Origin: Desulfobacter sp.
GTDB lineage: Bacteria > Desulfobacterota > Desulfobacteria > Desulfobacterales > Desulfobacteraceae
Assembly: GCA_028768545.1 (NCBI GenBank)
Contig: CP054838.1
Span: 3,397,001 to 3,461,000, forward strand
Direction of reading: 5' to 3'
Length of the DNA: 64,000 nt
Shown here: positions 43,112 to 51,436 of the stretch, piece by piece
Layout of the letters: every line of letters starts with the position of its first letter
How positions within the stretch are numbered: the stretch's first letter is position 1
The notes under the pieces: generated by a model
Told to the model about the DNA's origin: nothing
What the model saw: the letters and a program-made list of their open reading frames with translations, nothing else
The model's database searches: none
Translations under genes and position numbers: made by a program

Positions 43112-43332
43112 AACAGCTTGGTTTAACCTGCCAAATTTTATTTTTCAACACCTCTGACGGAATCATAAACAACCGCCCAGAGCAATCGCTTGAACTTCGT
43201 TCTCATACAACCTAATACACATTGCAATGAATTGAATAATATGTTTAGGTGAATGGCCGATATTTACAGGCCAGATGCTGCTGAGTGTCGTTGTGTATCA
43301 CCTTTCAACAAACTTTTATTAGAGCCAAAAAA

Positions 43333-44136
43333 ATGCGTATAGAAACAACCGTCCTCAACCACACAATTGTAATGCCGTCAAAGTTAGCCACTGAAGACTT
43401 TAGTATTTTCCATGGATTTTCAAGATCAATGTTTGATGATTATAGTAGTATTTTCCATGCACTTTCTCTTTCCGCATGATTTTATGGAAATTTATGCCAA
43501 TTGCGAGGCATATATTGGGATTAAATCCGCATTCGCTTCTCTGAGTATTAATATGATTAGAAAAGACATACTTATCAAAGAAATGTTGGAGTTCATTCCT
43601 GCGTTCAATGTCATTTGGAGTTCAAAAGACACCTATAAAAAAAGCAATGCTATTGCCTCTAAATGTAAAGTTCGCCCCATTCACATTTCTACCCAAAAAG
43701 CTGATAACTGCACTTTTATAGAGGATCTCAACGACGAGACGTTGCTAAACAACCTCTTAATTAATCTGGTCAAGCGTTCGCTTGAGAACAATTCAAATAA
43801 AGAATTATCTAAATTTATTATGCCGTATCTTGGCCAATCGCCTGTGAAACGAGACTGTGGAACGAGACTGTGGAAATTTTGAATTTCCAGTTTACACCCA
43901 CAATTGTACGACGCCATTACTGCACACGCTTCGTTCATATGGCTACAATATTGAGAAAACCAAACCAATGCCCATAGGCGAAGGAAATAAATTACATGTT
44001 GCGGAAATAAAAAAACTTACAGATAAAATAGATGAAATAAATGCATCCGCAGAACTTCCCGATTGGATGACCAAAAATGATGCTGTACTTTTTTGCCCAT
44101 CAATATATGCACCCTTATTTAAGGTAAAACATAAAT
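43333..44136 (+). pseudogene. Unknown gene, frameshifted twice and cut by IS6 copy A
   Basis: A gene opens at ATG 43333 (MRIETTVLNHTIVMPSKLAT), shifts frame near 43480, and continues with FMEIYANCEAYIGIKSAFA to PYLGQSPVKRDCG. There a 13-base tandem duplication (43849-43874) breaks it again. Without the duplicate the frame reads GNFEFPVYTHNCTTPLLHTL without a break and goes on to LFCPSIYAPLFKVKHK, where IS6 copy A begins at 44137. About 265 codons remain; the 3' end is missing. The region is more AT-rich than its surroundings, suggesting foreign origin. I do not recognise the family. Confidence 0.7.
43849..43874 (+). repeat. 13-base tandem duplication causing a frameshift
   Basis: ACGAGACTGTGGA occurs twice in direct succession (43849-43861 and 43862-43874). 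Removing one copy restores the reading frame of the surrounding gene over more than 250 bases downstream. Confidence 0.85.
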
Positions 44137-44973
44137 GGTTCTGTTGCAAAAAATATTTCCAGGACAAAGAGATCGTTCAGGCGTAAAATTTACGCAGCAT
44201 AAGAAAACAGATTTTCGACGAATTCTTTCTGCTTTAAAATTTCTCCCTTCCTGATATTTTTAACTTGTCCTTTTCTGATCATGTTCATAATTTCATAGCC
44301 TTTTAGCGTCCGCCAGGCAGAATGAAATGTCTTGAACCCCATACCAGCTCTGACAAGCTTTTTGATAAACCGGTGGTCTTGCTCAATAATATTGTTCAGA
44401 TATTTATTCTGTCTTAGGATACAGTCCTTATTCAGAAGCTTTTTTTCTTTCAAAGCCTTTACTGCCGGAGGATATGCAGGATTTCCGTCAACACTCAGAA
44501 CCCGAGGTCTGGAGCTATTGGAAGCTCGCAGCATCTTTTTAAAAAATCGTTTGGCAGATTCCATATTACGTCTGCTGCGAAGAAGAAAATCGATGGTATT
44601 TCCACGGGAATCGACCGCTCGGTAAAGATACTTCATTTTCCCCCGCACCTTGATATATGTTTCATCAATACGGTAAGAATCATTTGATTGCCGCAGATAC
44701 TTCCTGCTTCGCTTTTCCATTTCAGGAGCATAGCGCTGAACCCATCGGTAAATGGTACTGTGATCCACAGACAAGCCCCGTTCTTGCATCATCTCTTCCA
44801 GATTCCTGTAACTCAGTTGATATCTCAGATACCAGCGAACATTCAACAGGATGATTTCTTTTTCATAATGACGCCACTTGAAAGGGTTTTCATTTTTCAT
44901 ACTATCTCTCTGCAAATAAATTAGTGCCAAAACGGACTTGTATCAGACATTAATAATTTTTTGCAACAGAACC
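44137..44973 (-). mobile_element. IS6-family element, copy A, 837 bp
   Basis: Both ends carry GGTTCTGTTGCAAAAAAT in inverted orientation. The transposase is intact and identical in protein to copy B at 60659-61495. The flanking 8-base stretches (ACATAAAT left, GTTGTAGA right) do not match, so there is no target duplication. This suggests deletion or rearrangement beside the element after insertion. The left side cuts an unknown gene and the right side cuts a response regulator gene. Confidence 0.9.
44190..44900 (-). CDS. IS6-family transposase, copy A
   Basis: A 236-residue transposase starting at the ATG 44900 (MKNENPFKWRHYEKEIILLN). A TTG at 44930 would add ten residues. Family motifs are LSYRNLEEMMQERGLSVDHS, the DDE core in RIDETYIKVRGKMKYLYRAV and VLSVDGNPAYPPAV, and NIIEQDHRFIKKLVRAGMGF. 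Identical in protein sequence to copy B, so one of them moved recently. Confidence 0.93.
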   Translation of the reverse strand: MKNENPFKWRHYEKEIILLNVRWYLRYQLSYRNLEEMMQERGLSVDHSTIYRWVQRYAPEMEKRSRKYLRQSNDSYRIDETYIKVRGKMKYLYRAVDSRGNTIDFLLRSRRNMESAKRFFKKMLRASNSSRPRVLSVDGNPAYPPAVKALKEKKLLNKDCILRQNKYLNNIIEQDHRFIKKLVRAGMGFKTFHSAWRTLKGYEIMNMIRKGQVKNIRKGEILKQKEFVENLFSYAA

Positions 44974-45318
44974 GTTGTAGACGATGATTCGGGGATCAGA
45001 AATTTTACGGTAAATGCCTTAACCTATTGCGTGAACCGTAAGGTTTTATCTTTTCCGGACGGTGCAGCTGCCTGGGATTACATAGCAGAGGGCGGAGAGG
45101 TGGATATTGTTATTTCCGATGTGGATATGCCGGAGATGAACGGGTTTGAACTGCTTGAAAAAATTAAGGCCAAATGGGCTGATAAAATTTTCATTCTCAT
45201 GTCAGGACAGGAAACTCATGCCCAAAAATCCGAAACACTCGGGGCCGATGCCTTTTTGGATAAGCCTTTTTCCATCAACGATCTGTTTAAAATTGTTCAG
45301 TTTTACGTGGTGGATTAG
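44938..45318 (+). pseudogene. Receiver-domain response regulator with IS-encoded N-terminus
   Basis: The original gene from 44974 encodes VVDDDSGIRNFTVNALTYCV, the phospho-acceptor Asp in IVISDVDMPEMNGFELLEKI and the Lys in FLDKPFSINDLFKI, so a stand-alone receiver domain. Its start codon and first strand were lost to IS6 copy A. The frame now continues upstream into the IS end and could start at a TTG at 44938, giving 12 IS-derived residues with a hydrophobic stretch (LIIF) before VVDDD. Whether this chimera is made or folds is unknown. It overlaps the 3' end of the convergent HD gene by 32 bases. Confidence 0.7.
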
Positions 45319-45877
45319 CTGATTTTTTGACCACAGGCATAACCTTCCCGGAAAGTTCTGCCGGAGAAAAGTTAATTTTTTTGAATAATTTGGTTTCCAA
45401 CGCCAGGGTGTTTTCCCACATCTCTTGGATTTTAGGACCGAATTCGGGTTTTTTACCATATTTAATCTTGATATATGCCAACCGCTTGTCAAGGGATACC
45501 ACCTGGTCATGAAGCACCCGTTTATCTGCGTAGTTTACGATTTCCTCGGGTAAAATGGGGGCTGTTGTGGGGGTTGGATCAAGCATGACATGCTGGCGTA
45601 TGATCTCGCCGATTTCCGGGTATCCCATTTGGATCATCAGGGCAGCACCGGTGTCAGAATGAATCTCCCCGGTATCAAAGCTGCGGGTTTTGGTGATGTC
45701 ATGGAGCAGGGCCGATGATTTGACCAGATCTATATTGATAACACAATTTGTACCCCGGATAGAGTGGCAAAGACAGACCGCCACATTGGAGACCATAACG
45801 GAATGGTCGACAATATGTTCCATCATTTCCATCTTTCGTATAATCTTAAAGCATTGTTTTTCAGTGGGCAGGTTCAT
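45287..45877 (-). CDS. HD-domain phosphohydrolase
   Basis: A 196-residue protein with an HD domain: MMEHIVDHSVMVSNVAVCLC, ALLHDITKTRSF at about residues 56-67, GEIIRQHVMLDP near 90, and IVNYADKRVLHDQVVSLDKR near 113. The pattern H...HD...H...D matches the HDIG group acting on phosphate esters or nucleotides. Substrate unknown. The C-terminal 45 residues are basic. It is convergent with the receiver gene, with a small 3' overlap. Confidence 0.8.
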   Translation of the reverse strand: MNLPTEKQCFKIIRKMEMMEHIVDHSVMVSNVAVCLCHSIRGTNCVINIDLVKSSALLHDITKTRSFDTGEIHSDTGAALMIQMGYPEIGEIIRQHVMLDPTPTTAPILPEEIVNYADKRVLHDQVVSLDKRLAYIKIKYGKKPEFGPKIQEMWENTLALETKLFKKINFSPAELSGKVMPVVKKSANPPRKTEQF

Positions 45878-45992
45878 TGACCTTGAAAATACCTTGTTTT
45901 AATCAAATTATAGATACAAATTAGTATTGCAGTTATACCCTGTACTGTTATGATAGAAAAGGACTTTTTAATATACGGAATATTCTATAGAA

Positions 45993-46808
45993 ATGCTTGA
46001 ACAAATAATTTCAGGCGGGCAGACCGGGGCCGATCAAGCTGCCCTGGATACCGCCATAAAATTTGACATTCTCCATGGCGGTTGGATATCCAAGGGAAGA
46101 AAAACCGAAGCAGGGCCTTTGCCGGCAAAGTATAATTTAAAGCAGATGGATACCCCGGATTACCCCAGCCGGACCCGCCAGAATATCCTTGACTCCCACG
46201 GCACGGTCATCATCGCAAGGGGGCCGCTGAAAGGGGGATCCCGCCTGACCTATTCTTATACACTCGAATCTGAACGCCCCTGTTGCCGGATTGACCTGTT
46301 CAAACAAGATATATTTGAAGCAGCCCTTGTGCTCAAAGACTTTATTTCCCAAAATTATATCCAGATCTTAAATGTGGCAGGGCCCAGGGCCAGTCATGAT
46401 CCAGCCATATATTTTGATGTCAGGTCGGTAATTGAATCCATGCTTTACCTTTTTTATCTTGAATCAGATGCTGAAAAGGATCTGGATTTGGCCCTTCCTG
46501 AAACCTTGAACAAGGATATTTTTCCCCAGGATCTTGAACAGGCCTTAAATTTGATCTGTGAAGATTTGTCTTTGAAGACAAAAACCCGTATCGCCAGAAT
46601 GGACAATACCCGGCTAAAGGATATTTACTTTGCAATGCTCGATTATATAAAAGCCAAAACAGGAATAGACGAGGCAAATTTAGATTTTTTCAATCGTCTG
46701 TCAGGCGGAAAACCATCTTGGGAATATACCCCTGAGGATGGTGTAATGGATATTGTTCGTGCCTTAAAAATTGGTTTAAACCACCATTATTCTCTTAGGA
46801 TTTTATAG
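45993..46808 (+). CDS. Putative molybdenum carrier-type (SLOG-fold) protein
   Basis: A 271-residue protein. Residues 1-140 match the putative molybdenum carrier family: IISGGQTGADQAALDTAIKF, GWISKGRKTEAGPLPAKYNL, and SHGTVIIARGPLKGGSRLTY. The GGQTGADQAAL motif is a nucleotide-binding loop of the SLOG superfamily (like YpsA and lysine decarboxylase-like proteins). Residues 145-271 are an extra helical domain (DLEQALNLICEDLSLKTKTR). Metal binding is by family name only. The last base of its stop codon is the first base of the rhomboid GTG start. Confidence 0.75.
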   Translation: MLEQIISGGQTGADQAALDTAIKFDILHGGWISKGRKTEAGPLPAKYNLKQMDTPDYPSRTRQNILDSHGTVIIARGPLKGGSRLTYSYTLESERPCCRIDLFKQDIFEAALVLKDFISQNYIQILNVAGPRASHDPAIYFDVRSVIESMLYLFYLESDAEKDLDLALPETLNKDIFPQDLEQALNLICEDLSLKTKTRIARMDNTRLKDIYFAMLDYIKAKTGIDEANLDFFNRLSGGKPSWEYTPEDGVMDIVRALKIGLNHHYSLRIL

Positions 46809-47782
46809 TGATCCCCATCCGGGACAACCAGGAATCAGATATTCTGCCCGTTGCTACCTATTCCATCATGGGGGTAACCTTGCTGGTTTTTTTATGGCAG
46901 ATGATCCTGGGGCTTGACAATGAGTCTGTCTTTTATGTGTACGGATTTGTACCGGGCAAGTATACCATTCCTGAACTTTCAGTCCATTTTTCCAATGCCA
47001 ATAAATTGTTGTCTCCTGTTTTTTATATGTTTTTCCACGGAGGATTCTGGCACTTTATAGGCAATATGTGGTTTTTATATATATTTGGAGACAATATCGA
47101 GGGGCATTTCGGGTCGTTGCGGTTTATCGGATTTTATCTGGCCTGCGGACTTTTTTCAGCCCTGTTTCATTTTATGCTCAACTTTTATTCTCCTGTGCCG
47201 ACCATTGGTGCCAGCGGTGCCATTGCAGGGGTGATGGGTGCCTATTTTCTTTTATTTCCCGGTTCACGCATTCTGACCCTTATTCCTGTGTTTATCTTTC
47301 CTATTTTTATTCACATCCCCGCATTTGTTTTTTTAGGAATATGGTTTTTGCTCCAATTTTTTAATGCCGCCGGTCCCGAAGGCAGTTCAAATATTGCCTG
47401 GTGGGCCCATGTGGGCGGATTTATCACGGGCGTTGTCCTGGTTAAACTTAACCAGGGACTGCCCAGCACCGGCGCCCGGCAGAGGCTTGATAAATTGATC
47501 AGAAAAAAACACACCCATAAGCTCCAGGTAATTACGCCGGGTTCAATGGATGGGGGACCCGATCTTTACGGTACACTCGAAGTCACCTCATTAGAAGCAC
47601 TGACCGGCACATGGAAAATGATTACCATTCCCTGGGGGTTTGCCAAACCCTTGTACCGGGTCAAGGTCCCTTCGGGGATTAAACGGGGCACCCGGCTGAA
47701 ATTAAAAGGCATGGGAAAACATTTCCAAGGGCATCCTAAAGGAGATCTTTTTTTAAGGGTGGAAATTAAAAATGTGGTTTAA
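46808..47782 (+). CDS. Rhomboid protease with C-terminal DnaJ-C-like domain
   Basis: A 324-residue protein starting at GTG 46808. About residues 1-220 are a six-to-seven segment rhomboid serine protease: FFHGGFWHFIGNMWFLYIFG (the HxxxN region), catalytic Ser in IGASGAIAGVMGAYF, and catalytic His in WWAHVGGFITGVVL. From about residue 275, YRVKVPSGIKRGTRLKLKGM and GHPKGDLFLRVEI match the C-terminal substrate-binding domain of DnaJ/CbpA. Rhomboids cut transmembrane substrates; the DnaJ-C part may hold or select them on the cytosolic side. It overlaps the next gene by 11 bases. Confidence 0.85.
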   Translation: MIPIRDNQESDILPVATYSIMGVTLLVFLWQMILGLDNESVFYVYGFVPGKYTIPELSVHFSNANKLLSPVFYMFFHGGFWHFIGNMWFLYIFGDNIEGHFGSLRFIGFYLACGLFSALFHFMLNFYSPVPTIGASGAIAGVMGAYFLLFPGSRILTLIPVFIFPIFIHIPAFVFLGIWFLLQFFNAAGPEGSSNIAWWAHVGGFITGVVLVKLNQGLPSTGARQRLDKLIRKKHTHKLQVITPGSMDGGPDLYGTLEVTSLEALTGTWKMITIPWGFAKPLYRVKVPSGIKRGTRLKLKGMGKHFQGHPKGDLFLRVEIKNVV

Positions 47783-50633
47783 ACCGATTATCAAATATTT
47801 AGTGCTCGTTCTTGTTCTCGCCATTGTTGGGATTGAGGCCCTGATCATCGGGTTGCCCGTGATTGCAGAGAGCCTGATCAAAAAAAAGATGCACGAACAG
47901 ATATCCCAATTGGATTTAGATTTTAAGATCCAGCGCATCGGATTGACCCGCACCCTGGTCACCAACCTTCGATTCGGCAATGGATTTTCAGCCGATCTTC
48001 TTGAAATTAAATATGAATTTAAAGGGCTTAATAGTTTTTTAATCAAATCCACCCAGGTTTCAGGATCTACAATCAAAATTGACCTTGAAGATTCAAACCA
48101 GGTTCGATTCGATCAATTTGTTTTTCCCCCCCCTAAACCAGAGCCATCCCAGAATAACGGGGGAATAAATGGGTTAAACCGGGCTGAGCTGGCAAAATTT
48201 CTTAATTTTATTCCCGAAAAAGTTCAGATCAAACAATCCAAGGTTACCATTTGCCGAAAAAAACAAAGCCTTGACATCCCCTTTGATATCCTTGCCCAAA
48301 TACAGGCCAAAGAGGGCAGGGCAGAGGCCCGGATCTCGATTAGGCCGCTGGGGCAGACCTTTGATCTTATCCTGGAAGGAGAAATGCAAAAAGGCATCAC
48401 CCTGTTTGATCTTTCAGCCAGGCAGATCAATCCCGGGTGTTTGTTAGGCCTTGTGCCTGACATTAAAAACCGGATCAGAATCAAAGGACCTGTTGATATC
48501 GACTTGAAAAAAAAAGGTCAAGGGGCCTGGGCGTTTGAAGTTTCAGGGCTTGGGGCCAAAATGAAAGATTTTCCCTGGGTCATGCTTGAAAAGGTCAAGG
48601 GGCAAATGAACCCGGCATCAGACTTGGACCCTATGGGGATTCAGGCAAATGGGAATTTAAGCGTTCAGGCTGACGGACTGAGTCAAACCAGGTTTCAGTT
48701 TAATATGAATTCTGATTCCAAGGCAGTTGAGTTTCACCTTGATAATTATGATATGAGATCCTTGTCCCTGGATCCACAAGAGGCAAACTCGATTTTGGCC
48801 CGGATAAAATCTTTTGAACATTTTGAAATTTCAAACCCTCGGATAGGTGTGGCAATCTCCGGTACAAAAACCAATCAGACCTGTAAAATTAATTTAGGCG
48901 GGGATGGGCTTGTCCTGGAGTCTGGCCCAAAAAAGTTTAATTCAGGTCCTGTTGTTGTCTCAACTGACATCAAAGGCAAGTTTTTAGACACAGACCAGGA
49001 AAAAAAGATCTGCTTTCATTCCGAATTTAAGGGTTTGGGCCTTGAAGCGGGCAGACAAAAAATTAATTTGAAAACAGCTAAAGCAAAAGGCTGTTTAAAC
49101 ATTTTAGGCGCAAGCAGTCAGGATTTTCCAATAAACACAGGCCAAATGCGGTTTGAGGCTGAGGGCATAGAGTTTCCAACAAAAGATTTTAATCTAACCT
49201 GCCAAAAAATAAAGCTGAAGGCTGATTTTAAACCTGATTCCAGCCCCCTTGTGATCGATCTTGATACTGTGGTCACCGGCATTGGAGGGGAAAACAGCAG
49301 CGCACGCTTTAGATTAAAAAATAACAGGATCAAGGGAAAAATCACCCTTGATTCCAAATTAAATCCCACAGCAGATCTTGACCTCCGGCTCAACCAGGCA
49401 AGCCTTATCCTGGCAGACCAAAAGATTGAGGCAAAAAAAATCGATCTGCACCTTCCTTTGGGATTTCCGTTCAAGCCGGGCATCGAGCCTGGCAGGTTAA
49501 GGGTTCAACAGATCCAATACGATCAAAAGATAAAGGCCAATTTTTCTGCCAAAGTCAGTCAGACCGGTGATATGGGAATTATACTTGCAGGCAGGATACA
49601 AGGGTTGGATCCCTGGCCCATTGATATGAGCGTTGATCTTGATGCAGGACTTGATTCAAAATTAATCCCCTGGGCCCAGATAAATTTTAAATCAGACCAT
49701 TTTCAAGTGACCCAAAATCACATGGCAGCGATGATGCCTGAAAATAAATTTTTGGGTGATTTCCAGGTGGATACCTCTTTGGATCTTAAAATCTCATTGA
49801 AAAACAGCCGGATTGACACCTATGCAAACCTGAGCATTCACGACGGCAGTCTTGATTTTCCAGACCTGGATTTTACAGCCCAAGGCATTTCCGGGCAAAT
49901 AATTTTCAACGACCTTTTGGTGGCTGAGACCATTCCCGGCCAGACCCTTTTTGTGGAGACTGTCAATGCAGGGCAGTTTAAATTCAACAATGCCGCGCTC
50001 AGGTTCAGCATTGAAGATGGAAAATCTGTGAACATTGAAAATTTAAATCTCATCTGGTGCAACGGAATCGTGTCAACCGAATCCATACGCCTGCCTTCCC
50101 CGGATGACAAACTCTCTTTAACCCTTTATTGTGACCGGCTTGAAATGGACAGCCTGCTTCAGCAAATAGGGGCCTTTGACGCAAAGGGGGGAGGCACGCT
50201 CAACGGACGGATTCCCGTGATCTACCAGAACGGAAATATCTCATTTAACAATGGATTTTTATTTTCAACCCCCGGCCAGGGCGGACGGGTCTTTGTCAAG
50301 GATCTGGACCGGATGATGAAAGGATTTCCCAGGGACACGCCTGAATTTTCCCAGTTGGATCTTGCAGGCGAGGCCTTAAAAGACTTTGAATATGACTGGG
50401 CCAAACTTAGAATGAATACCCACAAGGATACTTTAAATGTGCACATGGAACTGGACGGGAGACCTGCAAAAGTATTACCCTTTGAGTATCGAAAAGATCT
50501 TAACTCGTTTATGCGGGTGGATGCTACCAGCCCGGGATCCAAGTTCCAGGGCGTTAAACTGGATGTAAATTTGAAACTTCCCTTTAATCGTGTCATGAAA
50601 TTTGGTAATAAATTAAAAACCATTATGGATTAG
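47772..50633 (+). CDS. YdbH-like envelope lipid-transport protein (AsmA-like)
   Basis: A 953-residue protein with one N-terminal membrane anchor (YLVLVLVLAIVGIEALIIGL at about residues 9-28). A long repetitive beta-rich periplasmic body follows, as in the YdbH/TamB/AsmA group, ending in TPGQGGRVFVKDLDRMMKGF and FEYDWAKLRMNTHKDTLNVH near the C-terminus. In E. coli YdbH has 879 residues, bridges the envelope with YnbE, and moves phospholipids toward the outer membrane. The next two genes are ynbE-like and ydbL-like, which supports the call strongly. Confidence 0.88.
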   Translation: MWFKPIIKYLVLVLVLAIVGIEALIIGLPVIAESLIKKKMHEQISQLDLDFKIQRIGLTRTLVTNLRFGNGFSADLLEIKYEFKGLNSFLIKSTQVSGSTIKIDLEDSNQVRFDQFVFPPPKPEPSQNNGGINGLNRAELAKFLNFIPEKVQIKQSKVTICRKKQSLDIPFDILAQIQAKEGRAEARISIRPLGQTFDLILEGEMQKGITLFDLSARQINPGCLLGLVPDIKNRIRIKGPVDIDLKKKGQGAWAFEVSGLGAKMKDFPWVMLEKVKGQMNPASDLDPMGIQANGNLSVQADGLSQTRFQFNMNSDSKAVEFHLDNYDMRSLSLDPQEANSILARIKSFEHFEISNPRIGVAISGTKTNQTCKINLGGDGLVLESGPKKFNSGPVVVSTDIKGKFLDTDQEKKICFHSEFKGLGLEAGRQKINLKTAKAKGCLNILGASSQDFPINTGQMRFEAEGIEFPTKDFNLTCQKIKLKADFKPDSSPLVIDLDTVVTGIGGENSSARFRLKNNRIKGKITLDSKLNPTADLDLRLNQASLILADQKIEAKKIDLHLPLGFPFKPGIEPGRLRVQQIQYDQKIKANFSAKVSQTGDMGIILAGRIQGLDPWPIDMSVDLDAGLDSKLIPWAQINFKSDHFQVTQNHMAAMMPENKFLGDFQVDTSLDLKISLKNSRIDTYANLSIHDGSLDFPDLDFTAQGISGQIIFNDLLVAETIPGQTLFVETVNAGQFKFNNAALRFSIEDGKSVNIENLNLIWCNGIVSTESIRLPSPDDKLSLTLYCDRLEMDSLLQQIGAFDAKGGGTLNGRIPVIYQNGNISFNNGFLFSTPGQGGRVFVKDLDRMMKGFPRDTPEFSQLDLAGEALKDFEYDWAKLRMNTHKDTLNVHMELDGRPAKVLPFEYRKDLNSFMRVDATSPGSKFQGVKLDVNLKLPFNRVMKFGNKLKTIMD

Positions 50634-50648
50634 TGCAGAGGAGAGAAT

Positions 50649-50861
50649 ATGGTCAAAGAATTGAGTACCATCACTATCTGTCTATTTTTCCTGGCCTTAA
50701 CCGGATGCAGCTCCACCCACCAGGTGGAGATCAAACCGGTTGAAATTAAACCCATTCACATTACCATTGACGTGAATGTAAAGGTTGATAAGGCTCTGGA
50801 TGATTTCTTCGGTGATATTGATGCGGCTGAAGATCAACTTGAAGAGGACAAGGGGGAATAA
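50649..50861 (+). CDS. YnbE-like lipoprotein
   Basis: A 70-residue protein with a lipoprotein signal (ITICLFFLALTGCSS, lipid-acceptor Cys at residue 20). The mature part has the YnbE pattern of beta-strand repeats (HQVEIKPVEIKPIHITIDVN). YnbE is an outer-membrane lipoprotein that stacks onto the end of YdbH. Here the tail after the repeats is acidic. It sits 15 bases after ydbH and overlaps the ydbL ATG by one base. Confidence 0.85.
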   Translation: MVKELSTITICLFFLALTGCSSTHQVEIKPVEIKPIHITIDVNVKVDKALDDFFGDIDAAEDQLEEDKGE

Positions 50862-51226
50862 TGACACATATGAAAAAAATCTTTTTATTTACGATTGCAG
50901 TCTTTTTTGTTTTTTCAGCAACCGCATGGTCATCAGGTATTAAGGATCGGATGAAACAACGACTGCCGGTTATTTCCAGCCTGAAAAATAAGGGAATCGT
51001 GGGAGAAACCAATCAGGGGTACCTGGCCTTTGTCAGCTCAACCGTTGATCGTCAGGATGTGGTCTCCGCAGAGAACAAAGACCGGCGGGCCATTTATCAG
51101 CATATTGCCAAGCAGCAAAGCGTTTCACTTGAACTTGTACAAAAACGCAGGGCCAAAGCCCTGGCAGAACGGGTCAAGCCCGGACATTATTATCAAAATG
51201 AGGCTGGTGCCTGGGTTAAAAAATAG
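50861..51226 (+). CDS. YdbL-like periplasmic protein (DUF1318)
   Basis: A 121-residue protein with a signal peptide (MKKIFLFTIAVFFVFSATAW, actual start possibly M4) and a DUF1318 domain: KNKGIVGETNQGYLAFVSST, RRAIYQHIAKQQSVSLELVQ, and the C-terminal AERVKPGHYYQNEAGAWVK. YdbL of E. coli works with YdbH and YnbE as a periplasmic chaperone that limits YnbE multimerisation. The operon order is the same. Confidence 0.88.
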   Translation: MTHMKKIFLFTIAVFFVFSATAWSSGIKDRMKQRLPVISSLKNKGIVGETNQGYLAFVSSTVDRQDVVSAENKDRRAIYQHIAKQQSVSLELVQKRRAKALAERVKPGHYYQNEAGAWVKK

Positions 51227-51259
51227 GGGTATGTTCATAAACGATCCTGCAATAAAGAG

Positions 51260-51288
51260 TTGACAAATTCAGGATCAAAAGGATACAT
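51260..51288 (+). promoter_or_regulatory. Sigma-70 promoter for the nickel/cobalt transporter operon
   Basis: TTGACA at 51260-51265 and ATACAT at 51283-51288, 17-base spacing. The predicted transcript starts near 51295 and carries a leader of about 140 bases before the ATG at 51437. Confidence 0.7.
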
Positions 51289-51299
51289 ACTCTCCTAAA

Positions 51300-51409
51300 T
51301 AGTCAGGCAGAAGCCTGCGACAGATTAAAAAAACACGCTTTATTTTTATAATACAGACCACGAAGGTTAAAAAAGGTATACCCCTTTTTCCTTCGTGGTT
51401 TTTTTTTGG
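51300..51409 (+). promoter_or_regulatory. Attenuator-like leader ahead of the metal transporter
   Basis: Between promoter and first gene lie a small hairpin (CAGGC at 51304-51308 with GCCTG at 51313-51317) and a strong terminator: ACCACGAAGG at 51357-51366 pairs with CCTTCGTGGT at 51390-51399, followed by a T run to 51407. Read-through must be regulated or partial for the operon to be expressed. I could not fit the leader to a known nickel/cobalt or cobalamin riboswitch consensus. Confidence 0.65.
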
Positions 51410-51436
51410 ATAACATTTAACCTTAAGGAGTTAGAA

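Noticed and set aside
51295..51436. NiCo or cobalamin riboswitch before nikK
   Set aside because: The leader lacks the conserved multi-helix core of these classes. Only a small hairpin and a terminator are visible, so I call it attenuator-like.
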